Assembly: GCA_947579665.1 (NCBI GenBank)
Contig: OX388345.1
Span: 64,905,454 to 64,969,453 of the forward strand
Length of the DNA stretch: 64,000 nt
From: Sympetrum striolatum
Taxonomy: Eukaryota > Arthropoda > Insecta > Odonata > Libellulidae
Reading direction: 5' to 3'
Shown here: positions 42,701 through 54,700 of the stretch, piece by piece
How positions within the stretch are numbered: position 1 is the first letter of the stretch
How the letters are laid out: every line of letters begins with the position of its first letter
Notes under the pieces: generated by a model
What the model was told of the DNA's origin: nothing
Database searches by the model: none
The model's input: only the letters and a program-made list of their open reading frames with translations
Program-made: the position numbers and the translations under genes

Positions 42701-45700
42701 AGGTTTTCCGAGGGGTTACTCTCCCTCCTTGGGAAAATGCCGGTCAGATATTTTGTTTTTCCCTCAGCTAATACTGTCTGGTAAGAATAGGACTATATGT
42801 TTATCTTTTACTTGACTATGTAATAATAATAATAATAAATGGCCTTTATGTACGACTGTATGTATGGATATCATATGCAATATATAACCACTGCCACCAG
42901 ATGATTAATCTTCTCGCAGTATTTTGAATAATAATAATATCATAACTGCGAATATGAATCATTCACTCATTCATGATGACCATTCCATCGAAAACAATAA
43001 ATTCAAATGCCTATGGATCACTGTTTTAGTTCGAATCTTATAGATAACCTCAGTTCGAATTAGAATCACGTTAGAGTCAAAGAATAAGTTGGGAATGAGA
43101 ATATAATATTCCCTGCATAATTATATATGAATACTTCAAAATTAATGCTTTCCGTGCAATGCTTATGATATTACAAAACCGGTTCATGCTGTGGTTGACA
43201 ACACCAGATAAGTGAAGAGCACGCTCCTGCAACATGACTAGTATACAAGTTCCAACAAAGTTGCTCGGTCAGCTGATTATGCATTATTTTATAAGCAAAA
43301 TAAATATATATACGTGAGTTTATTTTCTGTAAAAATTCTAAACAATAACTTTAAAATAAAGAGCAGAAATTCGACTTTATAAGTTTACGTGATTATACCT
43401 AAGTTCTGCAGAGACATAAACTTGCGACTTGAAACCCCATACTTCGTAATAATATCGATGAATCTAAACAATGAAGATTACTTTCATAAGCTTTTAAAAC
43501 ATCTCCACATTTCCTCTACCATATAAGTACATCTCAATGAGGAACATCAATTCCTCCTCCCAAAATTTGGTACCTCTATTTCTTTCCATTTCCCGATAAC
43601 AGACCCGTCCTTTAATCTCATCCATAAGCGTTTCATCTTCCTTCCATTGTGTTCCTTCAGCATCCTTCCTTCGATTATTCCCTTTAGCGAAGCCCTTTCT
43701 TTCAAGAAGTGTCCCACCCACATCCCTCGTCTCTTTCAATCCCAAAACCCTTTCCACAGAATTTTATGCTTTCTCATTTCTTTCTCCTACCAAATTACTT
43801 TTCCTAATCCGAACCACACCCTCCCCAAACTTCAATCTCTTCCTTTCTTTGAGTCTATATTTTGCACTCGGAATGGAGAGGTTCCGGACCAAGGGGTACA
43901 AAAATCCCTTTCTAATATTCTCGTCGAATAACTCGCCACCCATTCTCCATAACTTCTACAACCTTTTTGTTTTCATCTTCTTGTACAACTATCTTCAACA
44001 TCCACTCAATTCAAACTTATTGTAGTGCAACAAATGAGAAAAATATTCTGTAGATTTTTAAGATTTAATATTCCAACATTCATCATAGGGTTATTTTATA
44101 ACTACATAGCCCAAGGAGAATTTAATACTTGCATCTTGTCAATTATACAGCAAGATACTTGATAATACCTACATCAAGGGGAGCAAAAAGTAATTGTTTT
44201 ATGTGTATAAATTATCTACGAACAGTCAATTAACTAGATTCTATGAAATGTCAATGTATTGTATTAGTCAATTATTGTATTTCATTATAAAATCGCCATT
44301 TAACTTTTCCTCTTGGGAGTATTTTAGAGAAATTTTGATATGCTACAATAGTATAACCGCTGAATCGGAAAAAATCCAAAATGTATTTATTATTTTTAAT
44401 TAGAACTTTATTCTAAGATATTTTTATTATCTAATAAGAGAATTAATTGTATGTTAAATGCATTAGCTTAAGTTATTACTGCAAATTTCTTTATGTTACA
44501 TAGTTTTCTTTAGAGTCATAACTTAGTAAATCCAGCCACAGAGCCACATCGATATGCCTGCAGCCATCAAAGTCAATAATAAATAGAGAAATTCAATGAA
44601 TATTTCGCTGGCATACAATTCCTACAACTTCTTTCTTTCGAAACTTCTTTTACTGTCCCCCCAAAAAAACGTTTGGGAATTTCAGACAGCATATCTGGAA
44701 AGTTTTATAGAAACATTTAAAATAGGTGATTCTTTTTTGAAATTTGCTTGATTTTATTTTTGCGCGAAATTATTCTTTGCTTTCTATTTTCAGCTCCTCT
44801 ATATGAATTAGCCTAAATTCAACCTAAAATTGCGAAAATGGTTTCTTTCCTTTACAGTAGCACACCGCAGAGCAGAACTTCTGCGTCAGAGGTCGCAAAA
44901 AATTCTTTTATTATCGAAAAATCTCGAAGAAATCCCGCATGAAAACGACCGAAAGAAAACGCGGAGCGACAATTTTATCGGAAAGAGAGTAAATAATAAA
45001 TGGAAGAGGGCTCTCCCTCGCCATTTCCGAAAGTCAAAAGGAAACACTGGGAGGGTGATGGAGGATGTCCTAGGGGAGAATAGAAGGCCATTACGACTAA
45101 AAGGGATATGAAAGAATAAATCCGTTGCGGAAGATAATGGCTCTGCGGATCGCACGCATGCACACGCAGTCACGAGAGGGCGTGGAGCGAAAGGAAAGGG
45201 GTCACGAGCTGGTACGTTGCGGCATTATAGCAGATAACATGTGACTCACTAACCGTGAATCACGGCAGCCGGTGGTTATTGTGTCGCCGGACTATCGAAA
45301 AAATACTAAAAAAGCGATCGCTTATTAATTTTTCATTGTCTAATGGTATCCTTTCCTGAGAAAACATCGTGGCTCTCACGTTTATATTCGGGAAAGGGAG
45401 ACTGAAAGGCAGATTGTGAGGGTACTATTGGTTCGAACTGGCTGAGGTTGGAAAACCCAGACGATTGAAATGCAAAAGAATACGTTGCTTTCATGGAGGA
45501 GACTAAGGAACATGCCACTCACCGGCGAAGGGGGGTCTTCAAAGAGAAAGAGATAGGAAACAATATTCTCTGGACCGGTATCAACGGAGTTTAACTATAA
45601 CCTCCACTTTATCATATAATCAATTATAATACGAATGATAGTAATACAATTATTTAGGTTTCAATGTGTAGTTAAGATGGAGTTAAACTGTAACCTCCTC

Positions 45701-48700
45701 TTTATCTTACAATCAATTATAAGATGAATTATAGTAATATAAAGATTTGCAAATCATGTTGACATGACGGATTGTAGTGCTACTAGGTGGAACTCCTTCA
45801 TAATCATAGAGAAAGTAAAACTCATTTAGTAGAACCTACAAAAAGAATTTTAATAAGAACAAACTAGGATCGTTTTAACGTAACATCTTCATGTGAGATA
45901 CATAGAAAAATGTATATTATGACGAAACCTCGGTTGTTCTTATTAAAATTATTTTTGAGGGTTCTACTATAGTGAGTTTTACTTTCTCTTTGACTATAAA
46001 AATTATGCTGAATTTATAGGAAGATGACCTTCAAGAAAATGAATAGACTAGCGAATTAATTTCACCACTTCAAGATTCCGTGTTTATAGCTGAGATACCG
46101 GCTTAATGACACCAGAAATAAGTTAATCAGAACGATCAGTAAATACGTTAGTATACTGCTATACGTTGGGATTAGGAAAAAGTCTACGATCGATTACTAT
46201 TATTACGCGTTAAGCTGGAAATTTGTTAAAATCTGAAACTTTAAATTAAGAAAAATGTCGCATTTTATTCATGCGTTATTAATTTACTTTCCTTTTGATT
46301 CTATTACTCAATATGCTATTGATTCTTTACTATATATTGCATGAGTACCGTAGGTAGGAATTGTACGATAACAGTAATTAATGTAATTAATTTAATTTAA
46401 TTTTGAATAATTAACGTTTCAATCTGGCTTTCTGGGCAGGCAGCAGCGATGGAGGGATCTGAAAAACTTAATATTTAAGATTGGCCAGCATTCGCCAAAA
46501 GGGGTGAGGGAAACCCCTCCAAAAACCTATCGTTTTAAAAAAATCTGTCCTCTTTTATCTTCACGAATCTTTCAATGGCACCTTTAGATATACATCATAC
46601 TCATGCATTGATATGCGTCAATATTATACACATTAAAGAGAGATGCATACTATATTGAAGGTTGTTAGTGTAGAAATAAATTTCATATACGAAGAGCACT
46701 CATGCATTAATGCACAATGAATGTACGACGCTGCTCCCTGTTATTAAGTAAGGTCTTACAACAGCGGAGACGTAATAATGTTACCATATTCTGATACGTT
46801 TGAAGCGACCATTTCTATCTTGAATTGAGAAAGTATTCGTATAGCTTTCTCAGATGATCCGCCTTTCAAGGCGACCTCCTTTTATTACCCTCAAAACGGA
46901 CATTTGTACTCGAGGAAGTACATCTCTCGCGGAGAAAACCTTATCGTGCATTAAAGGCGAGCCACAGTTACAACCCGCACGACTTGATCCTGAATTACGA
47001 CATCAAATGGATGGACGCGTTCCCTTAAAACCCAAGACATATCGGGACGATTCCCTTCCTACTGGTACGTATACATCAAACAAATTATTCGTCTATCCTT
47101 TTAAGCGGGGAAACAGAGTGCGCGGCGGACAAATACTGTCGGAACGAGTCTGCAAAGGCGACCGGACGAGGAAACGAATCAATTTGAGGCGGAAAAAGCG
47201 AAGAATCCCGGCGTTACATGCGCCGCTAACGAGAGGAATGTTTTTATTTCCCTCTTCGCTTCCCCGGGCCGCGATGAAAGGGTGGAAGGGGCTTGAGGAT
47301 GGATCGAGAGGGAAAAAATGGGGAAGAAGTGGATTATAAATCGGGTTTGAGGGGATGAGGGAAGCCAAGGCAAGGAAGAGGAAGATGATTCGGGGTTAGA
47401 GAAGGGTTGCCCCCAACTGAAGTTACGAAAAGCGGAGATTTTTACGTGGAAGGCATCCCAAATTCGGAGAACTTAGGATGACTTGGGAGATCTTGCTGCG
47501 AAAGATCGGAAGAAGAAACTAATATTTAAATATGATAATAACGCACAGTTAATATCTTCCACAGATAATATCTGTGAAAGATATTAAGTGTGCATGGTTT
47601 CATTTATTAAACAAATATTCAATAATACAATTTCATTAAACTTGCATTAAAAGATATAATAGGACAGAAAAACCACATTTGAATTTAATTGTTCAAATAA
47701 CCAAACAGTTGAGTTAGGATTTTGTATGTAATGTGATGTGAAATGTTTACAATGGAATAATTAGAAAAACCGGAGAACACGACCTTGTCGAAGTTGCGAA
47801 ATAGTAGGTGAAGGAATTAATATTATATTTTATGAAAAATTGCACGAATTATTGGAAAGATAAACATAGTGACTCTGTTTTAACGTTTGAATTTAATTGT
47901 TCTAAACCAGGATGGCCAGGATTGTGAATGGAATAAGATTATTTTCAATTCTTAAATGTTTTATAAATTGATAAATGATTTCCACAATACCTCGCCTGAT
48001 TCTATGAGTAATATGTACTGTTTAGAACGTAGACAGTTTTAAGATTAAACAATGATGTTGCAAGACAACATAAGCGTGAAGGGGGTTCGAATAGTGAGAT
48101 ATCTTCCATCGGGAGGTATCAAAAACCCTGTTTTTTTTCGAAAGAGAATAAGAAAACGCCGTGACATCATAAATAATTATGCACAAATAATCGTGAAATC
48201 TACATATATGCAAATGTCTACATAAATGGTCATGACGTTGATTTCAGCTTCTGAGTCTTCTCGGTTTGAGCTATATAGCTTCACATAGTAAATCATTTAC
48301 CTTTCCTTATTACTTATTCATTACAGTTCACTCGTTACATTTAAAAAAGGTTACTTTTTGTTTGAAGCGATTGACTAAAAGCTTATAGAGACCGGAGATT
48401 GGCTGAAGAAACAGGAGATGAACCACGAGAACCGGAGTTTCCGGACGAAAACCCGGAGAGGTGGCAGCCCTCGGTGAGAGAGGAAACGAGTGGCGAGGAA
48501 GCGAGACAAGTTGGGCTAAGGGAAGGTTAAATATAATACGATAAAATTTTGTGCCTTCTCGGCTTGACGTGTTCGAGAATGAGGAAAGCATCCTCACCCC
48601 GTTTATTTATAGCGAGAAGATCATTAAGAGGCGGAATACCTAGGACGGATCATTCCAGAGACGAATTTATTTCGTGGAGGTGGAGTCCGATTCGAGACTA

Positions 48701-51700
48701 AGTTACGAAAAAGATATAAATAAGGAGGGAAATCGGAATAATTAAGAATCTGTATCGAGGAAACGGCGAGTGAAGGCCGGATTGACGTAACGAGGCTAAT
48801 TTAATTCTCGCGGATTTTCGAAAGCCTACTTACTTCGCAGAAGTTGGAGCGCGCATCACAATTTTCGCAATAAACCGCGGAAAGTTTTAGCCCGTGCAGC
48901 TGGAGGTGTTTCTCAAACTATGGAAACAGACGACTAGTTGACATAGGTGAGCTTGATTTGGCCTTTAATTGGTCCCGAAAATTCATATAAATTATTACCA
49001 TCAAAATAACGATTTACCACAATTTTTGGTTCCCCTTGCTCCCAGGTCATAATGAAAAAGAATTTTAAAGTTAGCCTGAGTACCAACATGTAATGGTAAA
49101 GAAAAGTTACCATAGAATATCAGTGTAGAGCTAGAAGGTGATGCTAAAAACAAATACTGAAAAGTTACTTCAGAAAAAATACTTTTGAGTCTGAAAAGTT
49201 TTGGCGAGTTTTGGTTTTTGAAAGCGTTTTGCGATATTTTGAAAGGTACTCACCAAAATTGCAGCCATTTTGGTCGCGCAGTTGTTAATTGACAATGAAA
49301 AAAAATCTCTCTTTGGTCGAAAACTTTTCAGACTACCCACTGTACTTTTTCGCCTACTATTCAATCTACCCCCTCGACTAGCTTTCATGCACCAACATGC
49401 ACTGGAATAAAACGTGCATAATTTTAAAAATATTAAAATTTAGATATTTTCCTTCATTTCAGATTCTCGGTGGAAAAAAAAACTTCAGGCTAAAAATTAC
49501 AAAAAAATCCCGCAAGAGATAAGGCGGTACTTGAACCAACAAATTCAAAACTATTTCGTTGTATAAATTACAATTTTTAATGTCAAGACTGATTTTTAAG
49601 TCGACAATGACAGTTTAATCGAAAGTAGTAAATTATATCGGGGAAATAACGAAGTCGTTTTTAGTTTGTTGTTTTAGATGCGGCGTTGCACTAGAGACCG
49701 GAAAACCATACTGATTACAACCCGAAGCCTTATTTTCAGGATAATATAGAGAATTGCTGCTTATAAGAGTGAAAGGACGTTTGGTCTAGAGAAACGCTGG
49801 AATGATTTCCCAACAGGACAGCTCGATAACGACATTATATACAAACATTCAAATGCTTTACAAAAGAATTTATTAATTAAATTGGAGGATGTAATACAGT
49901 AAAATATATTGTTATATTATCCATTGAAATGGAAGTGAAAATGTTATCTAGCTCTGAAAGTATGTAATTTTCCATTATGAAAATTCAGCTAGTAAATCCA
50001 AGCTGCCATATAATGCTAAAAAGTTAAGCAAAGCTAAATTAATAGAAATAATGAGAATTTAAATAATACCACTAGTAGGTTACGTCTAGGCATGTGAATA
50101 AATGAATGCTACTCCATTGCTGATAACTTAAATCTCAAAAGTAAAAATGCAAGCCTTTCTTAGCAGACCAAAGTAGTTCTCCTCTCCTTGACTTCTTTAC
50201 AAAACTATGTCGCTGATATGCAACTTAGAATGGTAAAATATTTCACTATTGCAATTTCATACTCACTATCAGTTGAGTCACATCTACTCCGCTACAAAAA
50301 TATGTAAAGTGTTATAAACTCCCATAGCATACATCTAAATGATTACCTTATAAGTCCCTTTTTATTTCACTTAGGAGAATATCAAAGAGAAGAAAACAAT
50401 TATCGTTAGAGTCGCGAGAGGAATTCCACGACTGCTAACGGAAAATTTTGAAACCTTGAATTCACTCTTGAGGAGAATCTTCAACGCAAGACATTTATAA
50501 AAAGGAAACATTTATATCCACGTATGTAAGAGTTTTAAACAAAGTTCTCTTTCATGGGCACGAGGAAAAAACTTGAAGTACTCACCTGGAAGATTTGTTT
50601 GAGAGAGAAGAGGGCTCTTCTTAACTCCCGTCCTTCGGAGTTGAGCAGCTTCTCTGCAAATACGGAGGAAGGAGAGTTAGAATCCAAGGAGTAAAACAGT
50701 TAGGATTAATAGAAAAGCACACTTTTTCATTTGCAAAATATCCGATCGTAAAAAACTTATTTCATGACGTGACTACTTCTAAAATAAACATCGAAACATC
50801 TTATTACGCCATCGATGACTGAATTCTAACAGAAAAAATTGATTGAAATGCGACGTCTGGTTTAGCATATTTGATGTATGCCATCATCAGAATAAATAAT
50901 GCGACCCGCCTACGCTATATATGTTTATGCTTGCAGTCAAATTTTCTTCGACATGGATGTGGATTTTTTTGTCAATCAAAATTAGTGAAGTGCATTATAT
51001 CCTAGCTAGTACCTGTACGATGTAGTTTCCGTTACTTACGTAACAGATATTTTTTATATTCTTTCGGGTCATTCTTCAATTGGCACAATTTGTATTACCT
51101 ATGTGCTTTTGATTTCTTTTCCAAAAATATTAATAATATATATTAATATGATATTACCCACTCTCTTTATCAAAGAGTATTTTTGAGAAGTATTTTCATT
51201 ATTTATTCCTGAAAAATAATATTTCCCTGGAATAAAAACAAATATTCTACATTTCTTTGGTTGCTTTTTTGCAATTATCCATCGTAAAATACACAAAATA
51301 GCAACAAATGTATGCTTTTTCATGCAACATGTTTGAAATATGAAATATTTGATTTTTAGATCCGTGAAACAAGTCAGCCAAAATACATAACTGTTATTAA
51401 AGCTTGGAAATAATTTTCGATTGAAATTTATCATAAAATGGATTTCAGTTCTTCTTCTCTCCATCATAATGTCAATCATTAATGTATTCTTCCGTCGCAA
51501 CTCTTATTTTATGAATATATTAATTTTGCAACTTTTAGGCCGGGAAGGCAAAATCTGAGTTTTCGACATTCTTTGTAGAAAATGTTTTTGGACCTTCTAC
51601 GGGAAAAGTTTCTGAATCTCCGTGGAATAAAGAATGAGATGATTTTGAAGAAAAACTACTTTTAATCAGTTCTATAAAGATTTGCTGAATTTCAAACGTA

Positions 51701-54700
51701 GAAGAATTTCAATGTGCGAATACCACAGTAGTGAGAGATTTGATTAATAATAATAAAGCATCTTTTGTTAAGGCAATACTGACACTAATAATTCTCTTCT
51801 TACATCTAAGCTTACGTCACATAGAAAGAGATGGCTTGAAAAAGAAGCACATGGAAGAAAACTACCTTGCGGGTTAAAAGATCAAAAATTACACTAAGGA
51901 AATAACTATGCATCGCAGTAAGAAAGCACCCGCAATAAAGGTGATTTGAAATTCTGTGAAACATATATGATATTTCATGGTTTAGGCTAAAATTAATCTG
52001 AAAGAAAAACTAAACAGTACAGATATATATTCACATAGACAAGTCAATATAAATGTTTGCATAGCAGAAGAAGAACATAGCGAAAAGAAAAAGAATTATA
52101 TGGCAACAAAAACAGCTTCATAACTATAATAATTATAGAATAGTAGACATTAAATAGTTCACTAATAGTATTGAGATTCGTCTTTAATACAGAGAAAAGA
52201 AGAATTATTTAATAGAATAATGTATATTAAACATTTCACAACCAGATTCGTCAATATTCGGAGAAAGGAAGGGATTTTTTAAGAAGCAAAGATATAAAAG
52301 ACTATCGATACGATCCAGATCGCTAATTAAAAAAATCGTAGAGAATGGCGGCGGGAAATGCACGCGGACAATTCTCGCTATACCTTAAAGCGAGAGTCAT
52401 TGTCCGGAGGAGCCTTTCTTAAAGAGGTTTCAGCTTCATTTTACCTCGCTTCTTTTGCGGAGTAACTCCGGGAAATAAATTTTTACTACTCACTGAAGGA
52501 GTTGCGGGGAAAAAAACGATGCCGAAAAATACTTTATGCCTCAGTTGGAGGAAAGAAAAAATAAAGTTAAGAGAGAAGAGCAGAGGGGGAAGAAAATGAT
52601 ACATTTCACGGAATAGGCTGCAGACGACAAGCGAAAATACGAAAGGGGAGAAAATATCGATAAGATGCGAAGAGGAAATGGAGGAGATAAGGCAGACGAA
52701 GTGACGATAAATCGAGGAAAATGCACCGGGAAATGCTCCAGGGATTATAAGTGTATTCACCCCTTCGAGTTTTTCTGCTTTTGTTGCTTCTGAAATTCGA
52801 GTGAAGATGGGAGGCTCAAGTGGATTAAACGTATGAAAAACATTCCTCGTAATTTTCAATCGATTTCATAATAGAAATGTCTATCTGTAGAGTCGCCGAA
52901 AATTGTTCCGTATTTATACAGTTAATTTTCGCGAAAATGGCAATAAATTCTACGCGCGGACTTTGGTGCACGAAATGAATACACACGTAGCAGACCAATA
53001 ATGCAATACCTAAGTAAATCAAATAAAAACTAATTTATAAACTTATTTAATTAATACTTGTATATCTTAACAAATCTATCAATAATAAAACGAACACTAC
53101 AAAGAGAATATATTCAATTTTCAACTCTTTCTCTTCCAATAGAAACTTTCATCTATTTTATCTGCCTCTTAAATCGATCCGAATATGGTTGTAAGAGATT
53201 AATCACCGTAATTTGGTCTGATCAATCCATGTATTGGTTTCTGCATTTTTTCCACTTCTTTTTTTTATATCGTTGTTTAATTTGTTGATTTTATTCGTTT
53301 ACTATTGTTTATCGTCAGCTGTGAGTGGCCTAGCGCTGTATGTTGATGACTTTAATATAAAATTTTAAATTAAATTATAAGCAAACACGATTTTTTCAAA
53401 TTAATTTTCAAGTAAACAGGAATAAACGGCTGAAGAAATTTATGCGAAAACGACTATCTATTTTAGAACTTTGGCATTGAATGCAGAAAATTTCCAATTC
53501 CTCCGATTTAATGAATTTAAAAAAAAGCATAAATTTTAACGATTGCACGGAGGTAAGACGATTAAAGTTATTGAATTCTTGAAATTTAACGCATCTAACT
53601 TTTATTCAAATTAGGGAACGAAATACAAACATACATGAAGTTTCGTACAATGATACCACTTTCAGCATAAATAATTTAACTAACATTTTGATTTTATTCA
53701 ATAATAGGTGGAAAAGCTCTCTCCTAGCGAATAGCTATTTATGGATAACGATATTTCTGGAATATTAAAACGGGAATTATGGGAATATTTTAGAAAGCAA
53801 TTCCAACGTAATTAGATGAACAAAATTTGGAGACCGCTTAATTTTTTCATCTCCACAGTCAGTGGCAAAAATGTATTTTCATAGTTTCCGAATTATCATT
53901 TTCCTTATGATCTGACCTTTTTCATAACAGACAATAATACAAGGACGACAAAGGGCATCTCTAGAGCCACGTATGAGCGTGGATGTCTTTTCACATCAAC
54001 TTGTGAAATAGTTGAGCATTTCCGTGGAACAAGAGAAGTCATCACCACTGATTTTCCATTCTACAATTGGTCTGCAGAGGCTTCCGCTGTGGAATCACCG
54101 ACTTGAAAACCTGCTTCGCAGATTAAATTAGTTTTCCTGGCTATGTGGAATACATGAGGCTTGGAGGAAAACTGCACAGGAAATGTCAAATGTCAAAGAA
54201 AAAACAGAAATGATAAAATACGTACCGTGGATAAAAGTAGCTTTTCTAATTACGTAAAATTCAAATATCTACCGTTTTTCTCTCGTCGCAAAGCTGCTGA
54301 AAACGAAGCCTACGTAAAGGTTTGTAAGATCTTCACGCCGCACGATCTGCTCAATCATAGGCCATCAAAGAGAATAGTTTGATTTAAATTTAGAAAACGA
54401 AGCGTTTCGAATGCTTTCTTTGTCTGTAGGATTTTTTTAATGGTTGTGTTTTCTCCAGCATCGCCCTGAGTAATGTAATAAATTAGGGTTTATATTTATT
54501 TAAGAAGTTACTTGCGAGGAACAGTAAACAAAAATTTATATTTATTTGAAGCGATGAATGCAAAACTCATTAAAATCGATCGTTCAAATAATTTTGATAC
54601 GATTACAATTCAGTAATCATAATTACTGCTATTATTTCCCCCCCCCCCCCTTAAAGGAGTAGCCATCTTGAAATAACTGTAATCATAAGAATGTCATTTC

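Larger units (their letters stand above)
28173..50585. other. Fhos intron between exons 2 and 3 (22.4 kb)
   Basis: This is the largest intron, inside the FH3 coding region. It carries the pogo/Tigger-like MITE, the SINE hairpin, several tandem and foldback repeats and GC-richer patches at about 32430-33120, 38390-39080, 41580-42300, 44870-45300, 46860-47480 and 48400-48910. No second gene was recognised on either strand. Stretches not covered by the entries below (for example 28900-30250, 31000-32000, 33100-35500, 36450-37600, 49340-50580) show only AT-rich unique sequence. Confidence 0.85.

Noticed and set aside
46854..47339. 161-residue plus-strand ORF
   Set aside because: Same reason: GC-rich patch, no domain, and antisense frames also open.
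54638..54652. Poly-C run as a regulatory or quadruplex signal
   Set aside because: Single homopolymer, likely polymorphic or a sequencing-sensitive site, with no companion runs.
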